Part shown: piece after piece, positions 1-7,458 of the stretch
Numbering within the stretch: position 1 is the stretch's first letter
How the letters are laid out: each line of letters starts with the position of its first letter
Assembly (NCBI RefSeq): GCF_009728145.1
Contig: NZ_WOCA01000017.1
Location: 23,205-87,204, forward strand
Source of the DNA: Ornithinibacillus caprae
GTDB taxonomy: Bacteria > Bacillota > Bacilli > Bacillales > Amphibacillaceae
Direction of reading: 5' to 3'
Length of the DNA: 64,000 nucleotides
The notes under the pieces: model-generated
The model's input: only the letters and a program-made list of their open reading frames with translations
The model's database searches: none
What the model was told of the DNA's origin: nothing
Program-made: the position numbers and the translations under genes

Positions 1-1
1 A

Positions 2-850
2 CTTTCATTATCATTGATTGCTGCTGGTTGTGGCTCTGACAATGAAGATGGAAATGGAGATACAACAGAAGGCGAATCAAAAGAAATTGAATTAGTATAT
101 GTAGAGTGGGATTCTGAAATCGCATCTACACACGTAGTTGGTAAAGTATTAGAAGACCAAGGTTTCGATGTTAAATTAACACCAATCGATAACTCTGTAA
201 TGTGGGAATCCGTAGCTAATGGCGAAGCGGATGGTATGGTAGCTGCTTGGTTACCAGCAACACATGCTAGCCAATATGAAGAATATGCAGATCAAATGGT
301 TGAGCTAGGTACGAACCTTGAAGGAGCTAAAATTGGTTTAGTTGTTCCTGAATACATGGATGTTGATTCGATTGCAGATTTAACAGACGAAGCAGGACAA
401 AAAATTACTGGTATTGAACCAGGTGCTGGTGTTGTAGCTGCAGCTGAGCAATCTTTAGAGGACTATGAAAACCTAGAAGGTTGGGAAGTTGTAACTTCTT
501 CTAGTGGTGCAATGGCTACTGAGCTTGGTACTGCTTATGGTAATGAAGAAGAAATCATTGTAACTGGTTGGACTCCACACTGGAAATTTGCTGAATATGA
601 TCTTAAATATTTAGAGGATCCAGAAGGTTCATTTGGTGAGGCTGAAACTATCGACACAATGGTTCGTGAAGGACTTGAAGAAGATATGCCAAACGCATAT
701 AAAATTCTTGACCAGTTCTTCTGGACAACAGAAGACATGGAAGCTGTAATGTTAGACATCTATAATGGGACTTCTCCTGAAGATGCAGCAGCAGCATGGG
801 TAGAAGATAACGCTGATACAGTTGCTGAGTGGACAGAAGGCGTAGAATAA
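2..850 (+). CDS. glycine betaine/proline betaine ABC transporter substrate-binding lipoprotein, 5' end outside window
   Basis: This is the extracellular binding protein of an osmoprotectant ABC importer (OpuAC family). The open frame runs in from the window edge. The first visible residues end in AAGC followed by an acidic linker, which I read as the end of a lipoprotein signal peptide with the Cys as the lipid anchor, so only a short N-terminal piece is missing. The mature part of about 275 residues has the Trp-rich pattern of betaine binders (for example MWESV, AAWLP, GWTPHWKF). The ATPase and permease genes are expected upstream, outside the window. A strong hairpin terminator follows 8 bases after the stop, so this is the last gene of its operon. 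The exact ligand (glycine betaine, proline betaine or carnitine) cannot be told. Confidence 0.88.
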   Translation, partial: LSLSLIAAGCGSDNEDGNGDTTEGESKEIELVYVEWDSEIASTHVVGKVLEDQGFDVKLTPIDNSVMWESVANGEADGMVAAWLPATHASQYEEYADQMVELGTNLEGAKIGLVVPEYMDVDSIADLTDEAGQKITGIEPGAGVVAAAEQSLEDYENLEGWEVVTSSSGAMATELGTAYGNEEEIIVTGWTPHWKFAEYDLKYLEDPEGSFGEAETIDTMVREGLEEDMPNAYKILDQFFWTTEDMEAVMLDIYNGTSPEDAAAAWVEDNADTVAEWTEGVE

Positions 851-857
851 TTAGGAA

Positions 858-890
858 GAGACTGATACTTTTGGTATCAGTCTTTTTTTA
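858..890 (+). terminator. rho-independent terminator of the betaine-binding gene
   Basis: AGACTGATAC and GGTATCAGTCT pair around a TTTT loop and are followed by a run of seven T. It directly follows the stop codon of the binding-protein gene. Confidence 0.9.
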
Positions 891-899
891 TGTCATATA

Positions 900-1132
900 A
901 GCGTGAGAACATCGTACACGAGCGTGAGAACATCGGACACAAGCATGGGAACATCGGACGCGAGAGCGGGAACATCGGACACGAGAACGGGAACATCGGA
1001 CACAAGCGTGGGAACATCGGACGCAGGAGCGGGAACATCGGACACAAGCATGGGAACATCGGACACGAGTGCGTGAACATCGGACGCAAGGGTCAGAACA
1101 TCGGACACAAGCGCGGGAACATCGGACAAGCC
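900..1132. repeat. 21-bp tandem repeat array, 11 copies (family A, array 1)
   Basis: Eleven copies of a 21-bp unit with the constant core GAACATCGGACAC and a variable linker such as GAGCGTGG stand immediately after a terminator. The GC content is far above the surrounding DNA. The same unit builds the array at 21303-21597. Because 21 is a multiple of three and the unit lacks stops, several frames stay open on both strands and predict pseudo-proteins such as repeated NIGHK or SDVP; none has a convincing start or ribosome-binding site. I treat it as non-coding. A short imperfect direct repeat around CAAAGTAGGG and ATTGTCAAGT follows at about 1136-1195. Confidence 0.95.
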
Positions 1133-1232
1133 CGCTCAAAGTAGGGGGGATTGTCAAGTAAAGTAGCCCAAAGTAGGGATTGTCAAGTCAAGTATGTGCT
1201 TTCAGATCCCCTCAAAATATCAACCCCAAAAC

Positions 1233-1265
1233 AAAAAAACTCTCCCACTCAAAGTGAGAAAGTTT
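1233..1265 (-). terminator. terminator of yhaH
   Basis: Read on the minus strand, AACTTTCTCAC pairs over 11 positions (with G-T pairs) with GTGGGAGAGTT and is followed by seven T. It lies 11 bases beyond the yhaH stop codon. Confidence 0.85.
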
Positions 1266-1275
1266 CACACATTAA

Positions 1276-1635
1276 TTATTGCTTTTGTACTTTTTCTTCT
1301 AATTCTTTCAAGCTTGTTTCAATCTGTTCTAAGTATTCACGAATATTTTCTTGATGTGGTTCCACTGTACTTCTCCATTCTTGAACAGAGCTTTTCATAT
1401 CATTAGTGAGTTCCTTAATTAAGGCTACTCCTTCTTTTGATGTTGCAGTAATTTGATCTTTAAGTTTAACCCCGTCTTGTCTTAAGTTTGCAACAAGTTC
1501 TTTTAATTCAATGCTCTGTTCTCTTACACGGTCTCGCAGTTCTCTTCCGGACGAAGGTGCACTTAATAATGTTGCCGTAGCACCTACGACTCCACCTACC
1601 ATAACACCAAGTAATAAAGATTTTCCGTTTGCCAT
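1276..1635 (-). CDS. yhaH: YtxH-family small membrane-associated protein (YhaH)
   Basis: A 119-residue protein beginning MANGKSLLLG, with one Gly-rich N-terminal membrane segment (about residues 5-25, LLLGVMVGGVVGATATLL) and a long charged helical or coiled-coil tail. This is the YtxH layout. I chose the ATG at 1635 rather than a longer frame because AAAGGAG lies just upstream of it. In B. subtilis yhaH neighbours trpP (yhaG), hit and ecs, and the same order is seen here. The biochemical role is unknown; YtxH-type proteins are often linked to general stress. It has its own terminator downstream. Confidence 0.8.
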   Translation of the reverse strand: MANGKSLLLGVMVGGVVGATATLLSAPSSGRELRDRVREQSIELKELVANLRQDGVKLKDQITATSKEGVALIKELTNDMKSSVQEWRSTVEPHQENIREYLEQIETSLKELEEKVQKQ

Positions 1636-1738
1636 ACGAATCCGCTCCTTTCCCACTATACCTTATTGTTTTCCATTTTTTTTAAAACTATTATTCCTTT
1701 TCATGTATGTAATCTAATTATACAATTATTCTGTTTAA

Positions 1739-1777
1739 AAAATCCTCTGACAAGCTTTGTGCCAGAGGATTTTATTT
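1739..1777 (-). terminator. terminator of trpP
   Basis: AAAATCCTCTG and CAGAGGATTTT form a perfect hairpin. On the minus strand, on which trpP is read, a T run follows the right arm. Confidence 0.85.
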
Positions 1778-1782
1778 GTATA

Positions 1783-2301
1783 TTAGTTTACGGCAATAGG
1801 TTGTGATCGTTTCATAATTTGCTGGACAATTGGATAAATAATGATCATGAATACTGTGTTTAACCCTGCTGCTGGAAGAACAACAGCTAAGAACAGAGCT
1901 GAAAATACTCCATCCATTAATCCAACAATGAATAATGCAACACTTAGGAAGATTGTTCCACTTATTATTGTGCCGATTGCAGTTAATAGTGGTGCACTGA
2001 TATTTATGTTAATTTTATCCTTAACAAGTAACAACAGTGCAAAAAATAATAATGCTGTGAGTGGTTTATCAATCATGTTTGATATTTGCCCACCTGGTGC
2101 ATTTGTTGTTAATGCTGACATTAATCCTGTTGCAAGAGATAAAATAATGACGTATTTCAGTTTAGGAAATAACATAATTCCTAAAAACATCATTGCTAAC
2201 ATCATATCCGGTGTCACCCCATAAATGGGTGGCATAACAAAATGCAATACAGCACCAATCCCCAACAATAGTGATAAAATGACCAAAATTCTCGTATTCA
2301 T
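1783..2301 (-). CDS. trpP: tryptophan transporter TrpP
   Basis: A 172-residue integral membrane protein with about five or six hydrophobic segments, matching the Trp_oprn_chp/TrpP (YhaG) family in sequence style (PPIYGVTPDMMLAMMF, TTNAPGGQISN) and length. TrpP imports tryptophan. The neighbours yhaH and hit match the B. subtilis location. The mRNA leader contains a series of GAG triplets overlapping the ribosome-binding site, which points to translational control by the tryptophan-activated TRAP protein, as known for B. subtilis trpP. A strong terminator follows. Confidence 0.88.
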   Translation of the reverse strand: MNTRILVILSLLLGIGAVLHFVMPPIYGVTPDMMLAMMFLGIMLFPKLKYVIILSLATGLMSALTTNAPGGQISNMIDKPLTALLFFALLLLVKDKININISAPLLTAIGTIISGTIFLSVALFIVGLMDGVFSALFLAVVLPAAGLNTVFMIIIYPIVQQIMKRSQPIAVN

Positions 2302-2307
2302 TTGTAC

Positions 2308-2368
2308 CTCTCCTCATCTCAAGCTTCGCTCAGCTCATAAAAATTTTAAGTTCTCCAACTGTACGCTC
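2308..2368 (-). promoter_or_regulatory. putative TRAP-binding leader of trpP (GAG triplets over the ribosome-binding site)
   Basis: On the minus strand the trpP leader has GAG at plus positions 2366-2368, 2353-2355, 2334-2336, 2329-2331, 2318-2320, 2313-2315 and 2308-2310. The last three are separated by 2 bases each, and the pair at 2329-2336 also by 2, the spacing TRAP prefers. The gap of 8 bases between 2320 and 2329 would hold one degenerate triplet. The proximal triplets overlap the Shine-Dalgarno GAGGAGAGG. Bound TRAP would block translation when tryptophan is plentiful. The triplets are seen; TRAP binding is inference. Confidence 0.7.
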
Positions 2369-2447
2369 ATCGTCAGCTGCGAAAACTTATATCAATTATA
2401 ACAGACATTAAAACAAATAAAAAGGGTGTAATTTTCAGAAAATGAAA

Positions 2448-2876
2448 TTAGTTAACATTTGCATTAATGTCTGAAGCTATTTGCTGTAAGTCTTCTGAAG
2501 TATATTCCTCGGGACGAGCATCCCAATTTAAAGAGAAACCATCTTCTTGTCCATAACGCGGAATTAAGTGAATATGTAAGTGGAAGACAGATTGATATGC
2601 TTGTTTCCCATTATTGTTCAGCAAATTGATTCCAACAGGGTTATATGCGTCCTTAATAGCGTTTGCAATTTTTGGAACACGTGCAAATAATTCTTTTGCA
2701 ACCTCTGCTGGTGTTTCATAAATATTTTCTGTATGTGTTTTTGGAATTACTAGGGTGTGGCCTTTTGTCACTTGACTAATATCTAGGAATGCATAGACAT
2801 GATCATCCTCATAGACTTTTGCAGATGGAATTTCACCTTGGATTATTTTACAAAAAATACAATCTTCATGTGGCAT
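2448..2876 (-). CDS. hit: HIT family nucleotide-binding hydrolase
   Basis: A 142-residue histidine-triad protein. The family signature HLHIH is at residues 99-103 (HLHIHLIPR), and CIFC near the N-terminus (Cys6, Cys9) is a typical zinc ligand pair. HIT proteins hydrolyse nucleoside phosphoramidates or dinucleotides through a His-AMP intermediate; the physiological substrate is unknown. It is divergent from ecsAB across an unusually long non-coding gap, as hit and ecsA are also adjacent and divergent in B. subtilis. Confidence 0.92.
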   Translation of the reverse strand: MPHEDCIFCKIIQGEIPSAKVYEDDHVYAFLDISQVTKGHTLVIPKTHTENIYETPAEVAKELFARVPKIANAIKDAYNPVGINLLNNNGKQAYQSVFHLHIHLIPRYGQEDGFSLNWDARPEEYTSEDLQQIASDINANVN

Positions 2877-2994
2877 ATTACAGACAACTCCTTCTGTTAT
2901 TTTTCTCCATTTTATATACTTTAGCAGTGTAATGTAAAGTCTTTGACATTAGAATATATCTATCCATTTTATTTCTGAAGGCTCTTTTGTAAAA

Positions 2995-3275
2995 GAGTAA
3001 AGCGTCCGTGGGAAAGACTATCACGGACAATTTGAATCCAGTGCGAGAGCATAAAGTCCATGAAAAAAAGCTGTCATGGACAAAAACCGATACGAAGCGA
3101 CTACAAATCGTCCATGATGGAGATTAACTTCCTTGCCCCATTCGTTAGAAAGCCTCCTGCGAAGCATAGAATACGCAGGTGCAGTTTTTTTATCCGCGAG
3201 GAAGCTGAGTGTCGCCCTTGTACTGGGTGAAAGCGAAGTATTCTACTGGAGCGGTATTATAGCACTGAATAAAAC
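2995..3275. repeat. dispersed intergenic element (family C), copy 1
   Basis: This non-coding stretch shares most of its sequence with 8895-9035: a small hairpin around GTCC..GGAC, then ATACGAAGCGA, CAAATCGTCCATGA, TTAACTTCCTTG, a GGAAGCC-like segment and AGAATACGCAG. Its right part, GTGAAAGCGAAGTATTCT through GCGGTATTATAGCA, recurs at about 58495-58545. Several internal inverted repeats suggest a structured, mobile-like element. No open reading frame with a credible start is present. Confidence 0.65.
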
Positions 3276-3367
3276 AAGTGTATAAGAGCAAACCCACGAT
3301 AAAGTTAATGCGCAATTTACATCAATTACTCATTAAGACTCTTTGCGTAAAAACAGCTATTTCAAAA

Positions 3368-3700
3368 AAATAAACAGGTCCCGCCCCTGGGGAGGGACGG
3401 GCCTGCTTTAAGAAGAACGAGGATGTCAATAAAACTAATGTGGGGACTTTGTAAGTTAGTTAATCGCAGAGCTTCATAACTTTCTTTTACAAAAAACCTT
3501 TTTGTCAGCATCTCATGGCGTTGAGATCTCTTCTAACAAAAGGGTTCTATTTCATTAGATTATCGTTCACAAACACCTCATTTGTTTTTAACACATTTTA
3601 ATTGTAGTGAAGCCTTTTTATACGCCAACACTAACACCTCATTTGTGTTCAACAAATTGTATTGCCGTGAAACATCCTCGATCTTCACTAGTTATTGTGA
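3368..3700 (-). ncRNA. candidate structured non-coding RNA between hit and ecsA
   Basis: Seen directly: on the minus strand a GC-rich hairpin (3376-3406, CAGG..CCTG ends) is followed by TTTATTTTTTT, a terminator-like end for a minus-strand transcript. Just inside it, 3412-3426 and 3672-3686 are inverted repeats of 15 bases with one mismatch (CGAGGATGT core), enough to close a domain of about 275 nt. Inside, two direct copies of a segment with CACCTCATTTGT and TGAAGC/TGAAAC lie at about 3572-3620 and 3628-3676, and AACAAAAGGGTT can pair with AACCTTTTTGT. A short independent RNA or the 5' leader of nothing coding would fit. No family is recognised and the promoter is not clear. Confidence 0.35.
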
Positions 3701-3765
3701 ACGGAAAACCATTTTATATACACATCATTTTTAAAAAAATGTCGAGATTCGTATGACAGTTTTTT

Positions 3766-3794
3766 TTGGCTTTATATCATAAAAGTGATAAAAT
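3766..3794 (+). promoter_or_regulatory. sigma-A type promoter of ecsAB
   Basis: TTGGCT (3766-3771) and TAAAAT (3789-3794) are separated by 17 bp, 33 bp before the ecsA start codon. Both boxes are close to the consensus. Confidence 0.6.
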
Positions 3795-3827
3795 TTAAAA
3801 CAAGTGAACAATCTAGGAGGAGAACTC

Positions 3828-4571
3828 GTGGAGCCTTTGTTACGTATAGAGAATTTAGTTGGGGGCTATACCCATAAAAATGTATTACATGGCATTTCAT
3901 TTGATGTCAACCCAAAAGAAATTGTTGGGTTGATTGGCTTAAACGGTGCCGGAAAAAGTACAACCATCAAGCATATTATTGGATTAATGCAAGCCAAAAA
4001 AGGATCCGTATCCATTAATGGTAAAACATTTCAAGAAAATCCAAGTGACTACCGAAATCGATTAGCTTATATACCAGAGATGCCAATCTTATATGATGAG
4101 TTAACATTATATGAGCATCTACAGTTAACAGCCATGGCCTATGATATCCCGAAAGACGTTTTTGAAAAGCGCCTGGATATCTTACTAAAAGAATTCCGTA
4201 TGGAAAAGAAATTAAAATGGTTCCCTGTTCATTTTTCTAAAGGGATGCGACAAAAGGTTATGATCATGTGTGCATTTTTAATTGAGCCATCACTTTATAT
4301 TGTGGACGAGCCTTTTGTTGGATTAGATCCATTAGGGATTCAATCGTATCTTCAGTTGATGGAAGATATGAAAAATAATGGATCTGGCATTTTGATGTCT
4401 ACACACATTTTAGCAACTGCAGAACGCTATTGTGATCGTTTTGTCATTTTGCACGAAGGAGAAATTAGAGCATTAGGTACATTAAAAGACTTACGGGAAC
4501 AATTTAACATGCCAAATGCTACATTAGATGATCTCTATGTGCAATTAACAAAGGAAGATAATCATGTTTGA
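3828..4571 (+). CDS. ecsA: ABC transporter ATP-binding protein EcsA
   Basis: A 247-residue ATPase, the length of B. subtilis EcsA. Walker A is GLNGAGKS (residues 37-44), the signature motif is a variant FSKGM, and Walker B is YIVDEP. I chose the GTG at 3828 because AGGAGG lies 7 bases upstream; a longer frame from 3804 would place that ribosome-binding site inside the gene. It overlaps ecsB by 8 bases. In B. subtilis, ecs loss affects exoenzyme secretion, competence and intramembrane proteolysis. The third gene ecsC of that organism is absent here. Confidence 0.92.
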   Translation: MEPLLRIENLVGGYTHKNVLHGISFDVNPKEIVGLIGLNGAGKSTTIKHIIGLMQAKKGSVSINGKTFQENPSDYRNRLAYIPEMPILYDELTLYEHLQLTAMAYDIPKDVFEKRLDILLKEFRMEKKLKWFPVHFSKGMRQKVMIMCAFLIEPSLYIVDEPFVGLDPLGIQSYLQLMEDMKNNGSGILMSTHILATAERYCDRFVILHEGEIRALGTLKDLREQFNMPNATLDDLYVQLTKEDNHV

Positions 4572-5778
4572 TTCTCATGGTTTTTTCAAAAAAAGATTTT
4601 CAGCTCACATGAAGGAAATGAGCAGGTATCTCCGTTATATATTCAATGGACATTTAGCGGTAGCGATGTTGTTTCTTATTTCTGCGCTAGCTTATTACTA
4701 CCAACAGTGGCTCGCACAGTTACCAGCTGACTTTCCTACTGCTTGGGTAATTGGTATTGCATTTGGTTTGATCGTAAGCTATAGTCCAGTTCGAACATTA
4801 CTTAAAGAACCTGATTTAGTGTTCTTGATTACCGCAGAACATCGGATGGGTGATTATTTTCGTAATGCTTTGATGTATAGCTTCGTCATTCAATTATATT
4901 TAATCTTATTAATAGTAGCTGCTCTTGGCCCATTATATTTTGAAACATACTCCGATCGAGAAGGGAGTACATATTTACTAACACTTGTTGTGGTATTAAT
5001 TTTTAAACTGTGGAATTTATTTGCAAACTGGTGGATGCTAAAAGTACGAGATGCAAGCATTCGCTACGTGGATCAGATTGCACGCTTGTTATTAAATATT
5101 GCGGTTTTTTACTTCCTAATCAGTGGAGAAATATTATTAGCTGGAATAACCACGATCTTGTTTGTTGCCGTATTTTTGTATGATTTAAATCTTTCAAGAA
5201 AACAGGCAGGCTTAGCTTGGGAATTATTAGTGGAAAAAGATCAAAATAGAATGCAGACGTTTTATCGAATTGCCAATATGTTTACCGATGTCCCGCATTT
5301 GAAAAATCGAATTAAAAACCGTCACTGGCTTGTTTCCTTTATTAGTAAAAGGATTCCATTCGCCAAAAAACATACGTATGATTACTTATATCGAATTACA
5401 TTTATTCGTGGTGGTGATTATGTTGGGATGTATGTTCGTTTAATTATCATTGGTGGTTTATTTATTTTCTTTGTTCCTAACATATGGATGAAGCTACTTT
5501 TTGCTATATTGTTCTTATACATGAGCAGCTTTCAAATGATGACATTATATCAGCACCATCGAACAATAATGTGGCTAGATATTTATCCGGTTGAAACGAA
5601 AGTAAGAAAGAAAGCATTGACCACATGGTTATTACAATTAACAATTATTCAAGCTGTAATTTTTGCTTGCATTTTCTTGGTAGCCCAATTGTATATTGGT
5701 TTTGTGCTAGCGCTAATAGGTGGCGTGTTATTTAGTTATTTATTTATAAATGGATATGTAAAACAGAAAATTGCATGA
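4564..5778 (+). CDS. ecsB: ABC transporter permease EcsB
   Basis: A 404-residue polytopic membrane protein, the membrane partner of EcsA. Paired hydrophobic segments occur in the N-terminal third (residues about 30-140), the middle (160-215) and the C-terminal third (290-400), separated by a basic cytoplasmic loop. Length and position fit EcsB. Its ATG overlaps the end of ecsA, so the two are translationally coupled. A perfect terminator hairpin overlaps its stop codon. Confidence 0.9.
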   Translation: MFDSHGFFKKRFSAHMKEMSRYLRYIFNGHLAVAMLFLISALAYYYQQWLAQLPADFPTAWVIGIAFGLIVSYSPVRTLLKEPDLVFLITAEHRMGDYFRNALMYSFVIQLYLILLIVAALGPLYFETYSDREGSTYLLTLVVVLIFKLWNLFANWWMLKVRDASIRYVDQIARLLLNIAVFYFLISGEILLAGITTILFVAVFLYDLNLSRKQAGLAWELLVEKDQNRMQTFYRIANMFTDVPHLKNRIKNRHWLVSFISKRIPFAKKHTYDYLYRITFIRGGDYVGMYVRLIIIGGLFIFFVPNIWMKLLFAILFLYMSSFQMMTLYQHHRTIMWLDIYPVETKVRKKALTTWLLQLTIIQAVIFACIFLVAQLYIGFVLALIGGVLFSYLFINGYVKQKIA

Positions 5779-5819
5779 AAAAAGGCATTCATAAGGCTGG
5801 ACTTATGAATGCCTTTTTT
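5778..5819 (+). terminator. terminator of ecsAB
   Basis: An 18-bp perfect stem (AAAAAAGGCATTCATAAG and its complement) with a 6-base loop ends in a T run. Its symmetry also allows it to act on the opposite strand for the convergent amidohydrolase gene. Confidence 0.92.
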
Positions 5820-5924
5820 AGCAGTATAAGAAAGCTTTCTTAATACAGCAAAAGTGCAACTTGACTTTTGCTATAGAGGCTCGGTAAAAGCCAAGTTCTT
5901 AATGATGAATGACTAGACATTTTA

Positions 5925-7097
5925 TTATTTTTCTTGATATGCAAAATATGCATTAATTAATGTTTTTGCAGCTATTGGCAATGCACGTTCATCAATATCA
6001 AATTTTGGATGATGATGAGGGTATGGATTTCCTTCTTTATTTGCACCAGTGAAAAAGTAAGCACCCGGTCTTTCCATTGTGTAATAGGCAAAATCTTCCC
6101 CGCCCATAACTGGGATTACCTCTTCACGAGTATGGATTTCTATTATATTTTCACTTGCCTTTAGTACAAGTTCTGCTTCATCGGCATGATTTTTAAGTGG
6201 GGGGTAACCTTTTTCATAGTTAAAGGTGTATTTGACACCATTAGCAATACAGGTTCCCTCGATGATTTTTTCCATTTCGGAAATCACTAGCTCTTGGATT
6301 TCTGTATTTAAAAAACGTACAGTACCACTTAACGTAGCTGTGTCTGCAATAATATTAAATGCATTTCCTGCCTTAAACTCCCCAATTGTAACGACAGCCG
6401 TTTCTAACGGATCAATACGTCTACTTACGATTTGCTGTAGTTGAGATACAAGCTGTGAACCAATGACAATAGAGTCCTTTGTTTCATGAGGATAGGCACC
6501 GTGTCCACCTTGTCCTTGAATGGTAATGGTGAAACGGTCTGTACCAGCCATGAAAACATCTTTAGAGGTCTGTAGGACACCAAGTGGAGTTGTAGCCCAT
6601 AAATGAGTACCAAATACGGCATCTATCCCCTCTAATGCACCATCTTCAATCATTGGTTTTGCCCCACCTGGAGCATATTCCTCTGCATGTTGATGTAAAA
6701 ATACAATCGTTCCCGAAAGCTCGTCTTGATAGGCTTTCATCACTTTAGCAAGAGTAAGTAGGGTCGAGGTATGGCCATCATGGCCACAAGCATGCATAAC
6801 TCCATCGATTTTTGATTTATATGGTACATCTTTTTCATCTTGGATTGGCAGGCCATCAAAGTCTGCACGGAACGCAATAGTTTTACCTGGCTTTCCGCCT
6901 TTTAATGTAGCAACAATCCCATTACCACCAACGTTCTTGCGATATGGGATACCTAATTTTTCATAGAAATCTGCTATGTACTTTGCAGTTTTATATTCTT
7001 TAAAGCTAAGTTCCGGATGTTGATGTAAATAACGACGAATATCAACCATTTCTGGATAATGCTCATCAATGGATTGATGAATATGTTCTAACAACAT
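5925..7097 (-). CDS. yhaA: M20 family amidohydrolase/peptidase (YhaA-like)
   Basis: A 390-residue metal-dependent N-acyl-amino-acid amidohydrolase or peptidase. Metal ligands of the M20D group are visible: CGHDGH (Cys104, His106, His109), Glu139/Glu140, His165 in GTHLW, and a C-terminal His cluster (YPHHHPKF). The gap between the paired ligands is the dimerisation lid domain. Such enzymes release amino acids from N-acyl or N-acetyl conjugates; the substrate cannot be decided. In B. subtilis yhaA follows the ecs operon, and this gene converges with ecsAB here. GGGGGA precedes the ATG. Confidence 0.85.
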   Translation of the reverse strand: MLLEHIHQSIDEHYPEMVDIRRYLHQHPELSFKEYKTAKYIADFYEKLGIPYRKNVGGNGIVATLKGGKPGKTIAFRADFDGLPIQDEKDVPYKSKIDGVMHACGHDGHTSTLLTLAKVMKAYQDELSGTIVFLHQHAEEYAPGGAKPMIEDGALEGIDAVFGTHLWATTPLGVLQTSKDVFMAGTDRFTITIQGQGGHGAYPHETKDSIVIGSQLVSQLQQIVSRRIDPLETAVVTIGEFKAGNAFNIIADTATLSGTVRFLNTEIQELVISEMEKIIEGTCIANGVKYTFNYEKGYPPLKNHADEAELVLKASENIIEIHTREEVIPVMGGEDFAYYTMERPGAYFFTGANKEGNPYPHHHPKFDIDERALPIAAKTLINAYFAYQEK

Positions 7098-7458
7098 AGC
7101 GTCCCCCTTTTTGTTATTTTCTAACTAGTATAACATTAAATTTTATTCAATTGTGGAATAATAATCATTTCAAAATGTTAGTCGGGCCTACAATGCTGCT
7201 TTTTCATTTGATTTCGTATATTCAAATAATTGTATGTTAAGATGAATGTAATTATTTTGAGTGGGTTAAAGTTTAAAGTATAAAAGGCAAATGGAGAATG
7301 GCTTTTTTTATTCGTGATACTTCAAAATAGGTTAAATTTATTCGTAGAAAGCCTCATTACAATTCGAATATTTTTCATCTTCGAGCGACACTTTATAAAT
7401 GGACATTTCGAATATCTTCTTATATAAACCTGAAACGAATATGAAGGAGCTAAGGTTA
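7098..7458. other. intergenic region between amidohydrolase and esterase
   Basis: 361 bases of AT-rich DNA between two divergent genes. I see no further gene, repeat or convincing promoter. Confidence 0.4.

Noticed and set aside
877..1157. Several overlapping open frames on both strands with repeated NIGHK, CPMF or SDVP segments
   Set aside because: They come from the 21-bp tandem repeat, which stays open in most frames because its period is a multiple of three; no suitable start site or conserved frame.
1841..2224. 127-codon plus-strand frame
   Set aside because: Shadow of trpP on the opposite strand; no start site and unlikely composition.
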